NCBI RefSeq assembly: GCF_000299935.1
Contig: NZ_AMRL01000028.1
Coordinates: 1-43,499, forward strand
Origin: Oceanibaculum indicum P24
GTDB lineage: Bacteria > Pseudomonadota > Alphaproteobacteria > Oceanibaculales > Oceanibaculaceae
Reading direction: 5' to 3'
DNA: 43,499 nt
Shown: one piece after another, positions 33,092 to 41,290 of the stretch
Layout of the letters: each line of letters starts with the position of its first letter
Position numbering within the stretch: the stretch's first letter is position 1
Notes under the pieces: generated by a model
The model's database searches: none
Told to the model about the DNA's origin: nothing
What the model saw: only the letters and a program-made list of their open reading frames with translations
Position numbers and translations under genes: made by a program

Positions 33092-36000
33092 ATGAACCGC
33101 AAGCAACGCCGCGCCAATCAGAAGCAGATCACTGCTACTACCCCCCTCGCTTCCGGCAAGGGTGTGCCGCTGACGCAGATGTTGCAGACAGCGGTCGCCC
33201 ATCACAGGGCCGGGCGCGAGGCCGAGGCCGAGGCGATCTATCTTCAGATACTGGAGAGACAGCCGCGCAACGCGACGGCGCTGCATTTTCTGAGCCTTAT
33301 CGCCAAGGATCGCGGCCAGCTGGACGAAGCGCTGGCACTGGTCGCCAAGGCGCTGGAGGCTGACCCCCGCTATGCGGAAGCGCACAACAGCGCCGGTACC
33401 TATCACAAGCTGAAACAGGATCTGGACAAGGCGGTCGCCAGTTTTCGCCGCGCGGCCGAACTGAAGCGCCAGTATGCGGAGGCACATTATAATCTGGGCA
33501 CCATCTTTGGCGATCAGGACAAGCTGGACGAAGCGGTCGAGCAGTACAGGATCGCGATCGATATCCAGCCGAACTACACCCAGGCCCTGAACAATCTCGG
33601 CATCGTCCTCAGCAAGCTGCTGCGGCTGGAAGAGGCGACAGACTGCTTCCGCCGCGCGCTGCGGATCGACCCGACGATGGCCTCGCTCTATTCGAACTTC
33701 GGCAATGCGCTGCGACGCCAGGGCAAATACGAGCAGGCCATGCAGGCATATGCCTGTGCCTCGGCCCTGTCCCCGGAGCTGATCGACCCGCGCTTCAACT
33801 ACGGCACCCTCGACCTTCAGGTCGGCCAGCTGGAGCCGGGCTGGAAACTCTACGAGCTGGGCTTCCCGCTCGGTGAGAGGCGCCCGCTGCGGCGCCTTGA
33901 ACAGCCGCGCTGGACGGGCGAGGACGCGCAGGACAAGTCGATCCTGGTCTGGCGCGAGCAGGGCATCGGCGACGAGATCATGTTCGGCACCTGCATTCCG
34001 GATCTGGTCCGCCAGGCCCGCAAGGTCATCGTCGAATGCGACACACGTCTGGTTCCGCTGTTCGCCCGATCCATCCCTGAAGCGCTCGTCAGGCCCTCGG
34101 ATTCCTTCGCCCCTTCGGTGCCCGATGCCGACGCGCATATCCCGATGGGCAGCCTGCCGGGCCTGTACCGGAACGCTATCGGCGATTTCCCGAAGACCCC
34201 CGGTTACCTGCGGGCCGACCCCGCCCGCATGGCGTACTGGAAGAAGCGCATCGATGCCCTGGGCGACGGCGTCAAGGTCGGCCTCTGCTGGCGCAGCCAG
34301 TTGCGCAGCCGCGACCGTAACCTTGCCTATGCCGAGATCGAGGATGTGAAGCCGCTGTTTTCCATCCCCGGCATCCGCTTCATCTGCCTGCAATATGATG
34401 CGAGTGCCGAGGAAGTGGCGGAGCTGAACCAGGCGCACGGCATCGACCTTGTCCATATCGACGGGCTGGACCAGCGCAACGACATCGACGGCGCCGCCGC
34501 GCTGATGGCCAATATCGATCTGGTCATCTCGGCGGCAACCTCGGTGGGTGAGATTGCCGGCGCGCTGGGCATGCCGGTCTGGCGCTTCAGCCTGGAAGCG
34601 GACTGGACGCGCCACGGCACCCGCAACCGCCCCTGGTTTCCCAGCATGCGGTGTTTCAGCCGCCACCCGGATTCGCCGTGGCGAAACCTATTCGCCGAGG
34701 TACAGCGCGAGCTGGCCGCCATCGCGGCCGACCCGAGGGCGTTGCGAGAACAGGGCAAGCAGGCCTTTACCTGGAGTGTGGCGCTGCCGGAAACGGCACC
34801 CGAGACCGATACGCCGCCCGTGCTGGGGCATGACGAGAAGAAGAAGCCTTCCTTCTCGATGATGATGCAGCAGCAAAAGGGTGATGCCGCGAACCCCGCC
34901 CTTGCCGCACAGGCCGAGACCGCGCGAAAGGCCGAGCTGGCCAGCAACTATTTCAAGTCCGGCGATTATGTTGCCGCGCTGGATATCTACCAGGAAATCC
35001 TCGCCGCCAATCCCATCGACAAGAACGCCCTGTTCGGCACGGCCAACATCGCGGCGGCGACCGGGCAGCCGGAGTCGGCCGTCGCCCTGTATCAGACCCT
35101 GCTGCAGATCGATCCGGACTCGGTGGAGGTCATCAACAATCTCGGCTCCGTCCTGCGCAAGATGGGCAGGCATGCGGAATCCATCGACATCGTCCGCGAG
35201 GCAATCAACCGCTATCCGCAGGAAGCCCGGCTCTGGCACAACATCGCTGCCACCCTGTCGCAACGCCACGAACCCGGCGATATCGACAATGCGATCCTGT
35301 TCTATGAGGAGGCGCTGCGCCTCGACCCCTCGCTTCCCGAACCGTTCAGCAATTACGCCATGCTGCAATGCATCCTCGGCAATGGGGAGAAAGGGCTGGA
35401 CCTCCACCGCAAGGCCCTGGAACTGGCGCCGGACAATAGGCAGCTTCAGCTGAACTACGCCGTCGATCTGCTGGCTACCGGCCATATCCAGGAAGGCTGG
35501 CAGCGCTACGAGGCCCGCCTTGAGCGCGGCATGGCACAGGCCATCGATTACCGTCACGGCCTGCCGCGCTGGCAGGGCGAGGACCTGTCCGGCAAGGCCA
35601 TCCTGGTGTCAGGCGAACAGGGGCTGGGCGACCAGATCTTCTTTGCCAATTGCCTGCCTGACGTGGCGGCGAAGGCGAAGCAGGTAACCCTCGATGTCGA
35701 GGCCCGTCTGGTGCCGCTGTTCCGCCGCTCCTTCCCCGGCATCCATGTCCATGCCAGCACCAGAACCGGAGAAGACGGCAACATCGTCTATACCTATGAC
35801 TGGCTGACCGAAAAGCATGATTACGCCTGCCCGGTCGGCAGCCTGCCGCTTTACCTGCGGCAAAGGCCGGAGGATTTCCCGGCGACCGGCGGCTATCTGA
35901 AGGCGGATGACCAGCGCATCGACAGCTGGCGCAAAAGGCTGGAGAAGCTGGGGCCGGAACCGAAGATCGGCATATGCTGGCGCAGCGGCCTGCGCACGCC

Positions 36001-36403
36001 CGACCGGCGACGCTTCTATACCGAACTGGCCGAATGGGGCCCGATCCTTACACTGCCGGGCCTGCGCTTCGTGAATTTGCAATATGACGATTGCGCCGAG
36101 GAACTGGCCGCCGCCGCCCGGCAATTCGGTGTCACGATCCAGAACTTCACCGATGTCGATCAGCGCAATGATCTGGACGAAACGGCAGCACTGATCACAG
36201 CGCTGGATATGGTGATCACCGCGCCGACCGCCGTCCAGGCGATGGCCGGCGCGCTGGGCGTGCCGACCCTGCTGCTGGGGGCAAGCTGGCTGTCTCTCGG
36301 CACTGACCGCTTCCCGTTCCAGCCCAGCGTGACGCCGGTGCGCGGCACGCCGGAGGTGCCGATGCTCGACCGCGCGGCGGAAATCCTGCGGGAGAGGTTC
36401 TAG
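33092..36403 (+). CDS. Double-module TPR-glycosyltransferase, candidate flagellin glycosyltransferase
   Basis: The protein is 1103 residues, starting MNRKQRRANQKQ. Module 1 has TPR repeats (about 20-250; for example AEAHYNLGTIFGDQDKLDEA) followed by a GT-B/GT9-like domain (about 265-555). After a linker (about 560-605) module 2 repeats this: TPRs (about 610-795) and a second glycosyltransferase domain (about 810-1100). Matching landmarks are REQGIGDEI (near 288) and GEQGLGDQI (near 840), VGLCWRSQLRSRDR (near 396) and IGICWRSGLRTPDR (near 958), and DQRNDIDGAAAL (near 460) and DQRNDLDETAAL (near 1023). Caulobacter FlmG, a TPR plus glycosyltransferase protein, moves pseudaminic acid to flagellin, so I infer the same role. 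It stays in the cytoplasm, as no signal peptide or membrane helix is seen. Confidence 0.85.
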   Translation: MNRKQRRANQKQITATTPLASGKGVPLTQMLQTAVAHHRAGREAEAEAIYLQILERQPRNATALHFLSLIAKDRGQLDEALALVAKALEADPRYAEAHNSAGTYHKLKQDLDKAVASFRRAAELKRQYAEAHYNLGTIFGDQDKLDEAVEQYRIAIDIQPNYTQALNNLGIVLSKLLRLEEATDCFRRALRIDPTMASLYSNFGNALRRQGKYEQAMQAYACASALSPELIDPRFNYGTLDLQVGQLEPGWKLYELGFPLGERRPLRRLEQPRWTGEDAQDKSILVWREQGIGDEIMFGTCIPDLVRQARKVIVECDTRLVPLFARSIPEALVRPSDSFAPSVPDADAHIPMGSLPGLYRNAIGDFPKTPGYLRADPARMAYWKKRIDALGDGVKVGLCWRSQLRSRDRNLAYAEIEDVKPLFSIPGIRFICLQYDASAEEVAELNQAHGIDLVHIDGLDQRNDIDGAAALMANIDLVISAATSVGEIAGALGMPVWRFSLEADWTRHGTRNRPWFPSMRCFSRHPDSPWRNLFAEVQRELAAIAADPRALREQGKQAFTWSVALPETAPETDTPPVLGHDEKKKPSFSMMMQQQKGDAANPALAAQAETARKAELASNYFKSGDYVAALDIYQEILAANPIDKNALFGTANIAAATGQPESAVALYQTLLQIDPDSVEVINNLGSVLRKMGRHAESIDIVREAINRYPQEARLWHNIAATLSQRHEPGDIDNAILFYEEALRLDPSLPEPFSNYAMLQCILGNGEKGLDLHRKALELAPDNRQLQLNYAVDLLATGHIQEGWQRYEARLERGMAQAIDYRHGLPRWQGEDLSGKAILVSGEQGLGDQIFFANCLPDVAAKAKQVTLDVEARLVPLFRRSFPGIHVHASTRTGEDGNIVYTYDWLTEKHDYACPVGSLPLYLRQRPEDFPATGGYLKADDQRIDSWRKRLEKLGPEPKIGICWRSGLRTPDRRRFYTELAEWGPILTLPGLRFVNLQYDDCAEELAAAARQFGVTIQNFTDVDQRNDLDETAALITALDMVITAPTAVQAMAGALGVPTLLLGASWLSLGTDRFPFQPSVTPVRGTPEVPMLDRAAEILRERF

Positions 36404-36450
36404 CCCTCCCCTTCTCCTCACGTCACTCCTACCGTCACTTCATTCTTTCC

Positions 36451-36550
36451 GTCACCCCCGCACCTGTTGCGGGGGTCCACGGTGCAGCCCATACGGGCTT
36501 CGATCCAGCGAACCGAAGCCTGGATTCCCGGGACAAGCCCAGGAATGACG
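36451..36550. repeat. Dispersed 100-bp double-palindrome repeat, copy 2
   Basis: This has the same length and architecture as the copy at 22041-22140. It opens with GTCACCCCCG and a CCCCCGC..GCGGGGG hairpin and closes with GGAATGACG. It lies 47 bp after the TPR-glycosyltransferase stop codon, on one side of the AT-rich orphan gene. The hairpins could also end the upstream transcript. Confidence 0.85.
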
Positions 36551-36638
36551 TTTTTTTTGAACTGCGAGAGAGCGATCATTAATCAAATCTGTTCTGAAAC
36601 CGAATCTTTAATTCTAATTTCTTGCTCTCCGGCAAACC

Positions 36639-37199
36639 TTACTCCTTTTTACGGAAAAGGCGCTTGACCGAAGTGCTCAGACCTGACCCAAGAGCATTTG
36701 CCAAACCGACTGCGGAACTCACGATTATTATTCCGCCGGGTACGGAGATAAATAACAGCACGGAGTCACCGGGAACCACACTCCATCCCATATATGTCCC
36801 GATCCATACTGGAAAATTAGTCTTAGTGATCGCGCCTTTCAAGCTCAGCAAATCAGGCGGAGAACGTTGAATAACAAAAGGTTCATTGATTACGAAATCA
36901 ACAAGGTCAGAATTCTTAATTGACCGATCTGGCCTAGAAAAATCGAATTCGTCTTCATCAAGAAGGAATGCGTCAATATATCTATGTAAAGCTGTCTCGT
37001 TAAATTCCTCGTTTAAATCCTGTAATTTACGGAAAGCTTTGAGGCTCGAAATTGGCATTAGAGTCGACGTGTCTCCGGCACACCAAGCGATTCCAATCCC
37101 CGGCTCGACTTTATCGCCGCGCCCTCTGCCGCGGCGATAGCTCTCATCGCCTGCAACCTGCGAGGGATCAAAATACATCCAGGTTGTGATAATTCGCAT
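36639..37199 (-). CDS. AT-rich orphan gene, unknown function
   Basis: The 186-residue product is not one I recognise. The start at 37199 (MRIITTWMYFDPSQ) is chosen because GGAGAG lies 6 bases before it; an ATG 6 bases upstream abuts the ribosome site. Residues 1-125 are polar and acidic (for example DAFLLDEDEFDFSRPDRS). One hydrophobic segment (about 142-165, GDSVLLFISVPGGIIIVSSA) is followed by a basic tail KRLFRKKE, suggesting membrane anchoring with the tail in the cytoplasm. Hand counts of two 60-base lines give 38% and 47% G+C against about 65% around it. It lies between two copies of a dispersed repeat, which suggests recent acquisition. Confidence 0.7.
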   Translation of the reverse strand: MRIITTWMYFDPSQVAGDESYRRGRGRGDKVEPGIGIAWCAGDTSTLMPISSLKAFRKLQDLNEEFNETALHRYIDAFLLDEDEFDFSRPDRSIKNSDLVDFVINEPFVIQRSPPDLLSLKGAITKTNFPVWIGTYMGWSVVPGDSVLLFISVPGGIIIVSSAVGLANALGSGLSTSVKRLFRKKE

Positions 37200-37263
37200 G
37201 ATCATCTCTCCGCCACCGCTGCTACTGGTTGAACTCCTTCAATATAAAGCGGCGTTATGAAAC

Positions 37264-37298
37264 ACAGAATTAGAAACAGGTTTACAGTATTCTGTTTC
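37264..37298. promoter_or_regulatory. Overlapping inverted repeats upstream of the orphan gene
   Basis: ACAGAAT (37264-37270) pairs with ATTCTGT (37289-37295), and GAAACAG (37273-37279) pairs with CTGTTTC (37292-37298). These two alternative 7-bp dyads share the right arm. They lie 65-100 bp upstream of the orphan gene start, in AT-rich DNA where a promoter is expected. They could be an operator; no regulator is identified. Confidence 0.35.
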
Positions 37299-37393
37299 AC
37301 TGATCGTACGGTCGGTTCGAAACACTAGGAGAACGATACTTACGTCTGCAATCGAGTCGAGGTCGAAATTCAGACTGAGAAACTACCGATACA

Positions 37394-37423
37394 TGGATTC
37401 CCGCGACAAGCGAGGGAATGACG
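37394..37423. repeat. Half copy of the dispersed palindromic repeat
   Basis: This 30-bp sequence, TGGATTCCCG..GGGAATGACG, is the right hairpin of the 100-bp repeats at 22041 and 36451, in the same orientation. It lies just downstream of pseC, and together with the copy at 36451 it flanks the AT-rich orphan gene. Confidence 0.8.
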
Positions 37424-37446
37424 GATGGGGGAGGAGCCAACGGTAC

Positions 37447-38685
37447 CTAGCGGTTGCCGAGGCCCAGCACCTCGCCCAGCGCCGCGACCGCGCGGTCCAC
37501 ATCGCCCTCTTCCATGCCGGCGAACAGCGGCATGGACAGGCAGCGCGCGTAATAGGCATCCGCGCCCGGCAGTGACACCGCGCCATACCGTTGGCGGTAA
37601 TAGGGCTGCAGATGGACAGGGATGTAATGAACCTGCGTGCCGATGCCCTTGCCGCGCAGCCGGTTCATCACCGCCGCCCGGTCCAGCCCGACACGCTGGA
37701 AGTCGATCAGGACCGGGTGCAGATGCAGTGCCGGCTCCAGCCCGTCACGCTTGTGGAGGCCCGTCACCACCGGCGCCCAGTCGGCCAGCAACTCGTCATA
37801 GCGCCGCGACAGGGCCAGCCGCGTGGCGGCGAAGCGCGGCAGCTTAGCCAGCTGGCTGCGGCCCAGCGCGCACTGAAAGTCGGTCGCCCGGTAATTGAAG
37901 CCGGGTTCCGGCATCTCGTAATACCAGGGGTTCGCACGCCCCTCCGCATCGAAAGCAAGGTCGGTTTCGGTGAATTCCTCCGGCGTGCGGGTCATGCCGT
38001 GGCTGCGGAAGGCCCGCAGCCGGGCCGCCAGGCCAGGATCGTTGGTGGTGACCGCCCCGCCCTCGCCCATCGTCACCGTCTTCACCGGATGGAAGGAGAA
38101 AGTGGTCATGTCGGCATGCGCGCCGGAGCCGACGGCGTTCCACGCCCCCGACGGATCGCGGTAGCGCGTGCCCAGCGCGTGGCTGGCATCATCGACGATG
38201 GCAAGCCCCTGCCGGCGGGCAATGGCATGGATGCCCTCGACATCGCCGACCGGCCCGCCCAGATGCACGTTGAACACCGCCTTCGCCTTGCCTTCAGCCG
38301 GCACGCGGGCGAGCGCCTGCTCCAGCGCCGCCTGCGTCATCAGCCCGGTATCGGGATCGACATCGGCGAACACCACCTCCGCCCCGACATAGCGCGCGGC
38401 ATTGGCGGTAGCGAGGAAGGTGACCGTCGGCACCACCACCCAGTCGCCGGGGCCGAGGCCCAGCGCCAGCGCGGCCAGATGCAGAGCCGCCGTGCCATTG
38501 GCGCAGGCCACGGCGTGGCGTGCTTCCGTCACTGCCGCGAGGTCTGCCTCGAAGCGGTCAACCTCCGGCCCGGTGGTCAGATAATCGCCGCGCAGCACGG
38601 CGGCCACGGCGGCGATATCGTCCTCCTCGATGAGCTGACGGCCATAGGGCAGGAACGCCCCGGCGCCCCCGCTATCCTTCGTCAC
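37447..38685 (-). CDS. pseC: UDP-4-amino-4,6-dideoxy-AltNAc transaminase
   Basis: This 412-residue PLP enzyme of the DegT/DnrJ/EryC1 family aminates the 4-keto sugar made by PseB. The PLP lysine is K202 in HPVKTVTMGEGG. Other blocks are DYLTTGPEVDRFE, ANGTAALHLAALALGLGPGD and the PseC-like C-terminal GIGTQVHYIPVHLQPYY. I place the start at a GTG (38685) because an AAGG site precedes it and it overlaps the pseB stop codon by 4 bases (GTGA), a coupled arrangement. The longer frame runs back into pseB and is not plausible. Confidence 0.93.
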   Translation of the reverse strand: MTKDSGGAGAFLPYGRQLIEEDDIAAVAAVLRGDYLTTGPEVDRFEADLAAVTEARHAVACANGTAALHLAALALGLGPGDWVVVPTVTFLATANAARYVGAEVVFADVDPDTGLMTQAALEQALARVPAEGKAKAVFNVHLGGPVGDVEGIHAIARRQGLAIVDDASHALGTRYRDPSGAWNAVGSGAHADMTTFSFHPVKTVTMGEGGAVTTNDPGLAARLRAFRSHGMTRTPEEFTETDLAFDAEGRANPWYYEMPEPGFNYRATDFQCALGRSQLAKLPRFAATRLALSRRYDELLADWAPVVTGLHKRDGLEPALHLHPVLIDFQRVGLDRAAVMNRLRGKGIGTQVHYIPVHLQPYYRQRYGAVSLPGADAYYARCLSMPLFAGMEEGDVDRAVAALGEVLGLGNR

Positions 38686-39755
38686 ACTACCTTGTCCTTC
38701 AGATAGAAGCCCAGATCCTCGCGGCCCAGCCATTCGTCATTGCGGTCGCTGGAATAGACGAAATCCTCCGGAACCGGCTTCGCATTCTTGTAGCCGGACG
38801 GGCGCGACCACCAGGCAAAGGAGGGCTGGATGACGTAACGGTCGCCCAGATCGACAGTGGTGCGCGAATCGTCGGAGGAGATCATCACCTCGTGGATCTT
38901 CTCGCCCGGACGGATGCCCACCACCCGGTGTTTCAGATTCGGGGCCAGCGCGATGGCGAATTCCGTCATCAGCATGCTGGGAATCTTCGGCACGAAAATC
39001 TCGCCGCCGCGCATCAGCGGCAGGCAGGACAGCACGAAATTCACGCCCTGCGTCAGGGTGATCCAGAACCGCGTCATGCGCAGATCAGTGATCGGCAGGT
39101 CCTCCGCCCCTTCCTCGATCAGCTTCTGGAAGAAGGTCACCACGCTGCCGCGCGAGCCGACCACATTGCCATAGCGCACGACCGAGAAACGGCAGCCATT
39201 GCCACCCGCCAGATTGTTGGCGGCGATGAAAATCTTGTCGGAGGCCAGCTTGCTGGCGCCATACAGGTTGATCGGGTTGGCCGCCTTGTCGGTGGACAGG
39301 GCGATGACCCGCTTCACCCCCGCGCCGATGGCGGCGCGCACCACATTCTCCGCCCCCATGACGTTGGTGTGGATACATTCGAACGGGTTGTACTCGGCAA
39401 TCGAGACATGCTTCATCGCCGCCGCATGGATCACGTAATCCACGCCGCGCATCGCCATTTCCAGCCGTTCGGCATTGCGCACATCGCCGATGAAATAGCG
39501 CATGAAGGGATAGCGGTCGGTGGGGAATTCCTGCGCCATCTCATACTGTTTCATCTCGTCGCGCGAGAAGACGATGAGGCGCTTGGGCGTATAGCGTGAG
39601 ATGACCTGCTTCACGAAGTGACGGCCAAAGGACCCGGTACCGCCGGTCACCAGAATGACCTTGTCGTTGAAGTCGGTTTCCTTGTCCAGGAAGTCGCGAT
39701 AGAAGCTGGGCGCGCTGATGCCGCCCTCGGTAACTGTCTGCTTTTCGATGTCCAT
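38682..39755 (-). CDS. pseB: UDP-N-acetylglucosamine 4,6-dehydratase (inverting)
   Basis: This 357-residue SDR-type dehydratase performs the first step of pseudaminic acid synthesis, converting UDP-GlcNAc to the UDP-4-keto-6-deoxy-AltNAc intermediate. The NADP loop GGTGSFG is at residues 38-44. The catalytic Y165 and K169 lie in LYGASKLAS, preceded by the STDKAANPIN block typical of PseB/FlaA1. A GAGGGGG site precedes the ATG. It has a roughly 25-residue N-terminal extension before the Rossmann fold compared with typical FlaA1. It lies on the minus strand behind a flagellar gene and a small TPR gene, and overlaps pseC. Confidence 0.93.
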   Translation of the reverse strand: MDIEKQTVTEGGISAPSFYRDFLDKETDFNDKVILVTGGTGSFGRHFVKQVISRYTPKRLIVFSRDEMKQYEMAQEFPTDRYPFMRYFIGDVRNAERLEMAMRGVDYVIHAAAMKHVSIAEYNPFECIHTNVMGAENVVRAAIGAGVKRVIALSTDKAANPINLYGASKLASDKIFIAANNLAGGNGCRFSVVRYGNVVGSRGSVVTFFQKLIEEGAEDLPITDLRMTRFWITLTQGVNFVLSCLPLMRGGEIFVPKIPSMLMTEFAIALAPNLKHRVVGIRPGEKIHEVMISSDDSRTTVDLGDRYVIQPSFAWWSRPSGYKNAKPVPEDFVYSSDRNDEWLGREDLGFYLKDKVV

Positions 39756-39844
39756 GTCCCCCTCAGCCGAGTACCGCAGCGAATACGCTAGATTGCGGAT
39801 TCAAAACGGTTTTCCTGTTGGCTGCCCCTTAGTGAAGAATCATA

Positions 39845-40231
39845 TCAGTCGGCAAGCGCCGCGTCATCCATGACCCGCGCGGTCCCGAGGGAGACCATCT
39901 CCGGCATCGGATGCAGCGCGAGGCCGAGGCGATACAGGCTGACCTCGCCGCTTGTCTTCAGCTGCGCGACATTGCGGGCGGCGGTGCGGCAGGTCGGATC
40001 GACCAGCAGCGCCAGCCGGTAACAGCGTACGGCGGCATCATTCTGGCCGAGCCGCACCAGCAGGTCGCCCAGCGCGGTCAGTGCCGGCACCGAGCGCGGC
40101 GCGTGAAAGATCGCCGTGCGGTAGCTGTCGATGGCGTCGTCGATATCGCCGCGCGCCTCCTGCTCCCGGCCAAGGCCGATATAATGCTCCGGGTCCGTCG
40201 GAAGGATGCGGATGGCGGAAAGGTCGGTCAT
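39845..40231 (-). CDS. Small TPR protein between flagellar DUF1217 gene and pseB
   Basis: The 128-residue protein starts MTDLSAIRILPTDPEHYIGL. Residues about 15-85 are two TPR units (LGREQEARGDIDDAIDSYRT and LGDLLVRLGQNDAAVRCYRL), followed by a short tail without recognised domain. It begins 7 bases after the DUF1217 stop codon and ends 89 bp before pseB, all on one strand. TPR proteins bind other proteins. Position suggests a partner of flagellin or of the glycosylation machinery, but there is no direct evidence. Confidence 0.78.
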   Translation of the reverse strand: MTDLSAIRILPTDPEHYIGLGREQEARGDIDDAIDSYRTAIFHAPRSVPALTALGDLLVRLGQNDAAVRCYRLALLVDPTCRTAARNVAQLKTSGEVSLYRLGLALHPMPEMVSLGTARVMDDAALAD

Positions 40232-40238
40232 AGCGGCC

Positions 40239-41042
40239 TCACACAAGGATGTTGAGATTGCCACCCTGCAGCAGCTGCAGAGCGATCTGGCCCGAGGAGC
40301 CGAAGGAGCCGCCACCCATGTTGGCGAGCTGCGCCTCGGCGTCCTTCTGCGTCAGGAAGCGGGCGATGAACTTGTCCACGAAGGCCGGGTCCTTGAAATC
40401 CTCCGGCTTAACCTTGGATTCGATGACCTTTGCCTGGCGTTCCAGGGACTGGTTCACGATCTCCTTGGGGATGCGCAGCGTGTCGGTAATCACCGAGCGC
40501 AGCACCTTGTCGCCCATCAGCTTGTAGATATCGCCATCCTCGGCAACCTCGGCGACCTTGCGGCGGAAATAGGCGGCCTCGCGCAGCGACTCGTTGCCAC
40601 CGCCCAGATTCTTCTCGAACTGGTTGGTCAGGTACTTGTCGGTGATTTCCTTGAGGAACTTCTCGTCCTTCAGCTTCTCCACGCCCGAGCCGGAGAAATC
40701 GAAGGCTTCCGAAATCTGCTTGTAGCGCGGTTCGGCCATCCGGTTGACCAGCGACTCCTTCGCCGCGGGGTCCTCGGTCATGATCGTCTTGATGCGCGCG
40801 GTGTAGTTCAGCTCCTGCTCCAGACCGAACGCGCCCAGCGCCACCTGCATTAGGCGGCGGTCCTTGAAGAAATCCTCTGGCGATTCGATCTTCTTCGCAT
40901 TCTCCAGGAAGTAATCGATCTCCCGCTGCATCTGTGGCTGCTTGGCGAACTGCTGCTTCTGCGCGTCGCCCGAATGCTGCAGCGTCCTGAACAGCAGCAG
41001 GGAGGACATGCCGCTCCCACTGGTCCCGGTTCCGATCTGCAT
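40239..41042 (-). CDS. DUF1217 flagellar protein
   Basis: The 267-residue soluble protein is mostly helical and contains the repeated pattern of DUF1217 proteins: REIDYFLENAKKIESPEDFF, RRLMQVALGAFGLEQEL, later DKVLRSVITDTLRIPKEI and DPAFVDKFIARFL. DUF1217 genes are found in flagellar loci of alphaproteobacteria, with unclear function. The chosen ATG at 41042 has AAGGGGA upstream. It is the first gene of a minus-strand group with the small TPR gene, pseB and pseC. This is the strongest contextual link between the pseudaminic acid genes and the flagellum in this window. Confidence 0.87.
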   Translation of the reverse strand: MQIGTGTSGSGMSSLLLFRTLQHSGDAQKQQFAKQPQMQREIDYFLENAKKIESPEDFFKDRRLMQVALGAFGLEQELNYTARIKTIMTEDPAAKESLVNRMAEPRYKQISEAFDFSGSGVEKLKDEKFLKEITDKYLTNQFEKNLGGGNESLREAAYFRRKVAEVAEDGDIYKLMGDKVLRSVITDTLRIPKEIVNQSLERQAKVIESKVKPEDFKDPAFVDKFIARFLTQKDAEAQLANMGGGSFGSSGQIALQLLQGGNLNILV

Positions 41043-41290
41043 GGCTTTCCCCTTCTCTTGCGAAACACTTGCGAACCTCTTGGGGAGGCAGGGAAGCAAG
41101 AGGCGGGCCAGCTATCCCACTCAGAACACGGACCAAGGCGAATGGCCGGTTTCCGGCAATTGCCATTGACCTTCCGCCGGGGCTGGCCGATGGTCGGCGC
41201 GTCGAACAAATGGCAGGCCGGCAGTTATTGCCGGGTGTTCCTTGCCCGGCCCGCCTGTCCTTCTCCTGCGTATCGAGGCGTACTCCTGAA

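Noticed and set aside
32666-34666. 666-codon minus-strand open frame under the TPR-glycosyltransferase
   Set aside because: No ribosome site or domain, and it crosses the end of the TylF-like gene; it is a shadow frame.
41069-41290. Longer N-terminus for the FAD oxidoreductase
   Set aside because: The extra 74 residues are not protein-like and run over the divergent promoter region; MTETCDFLVIGGG is the normal flavoprotein start.
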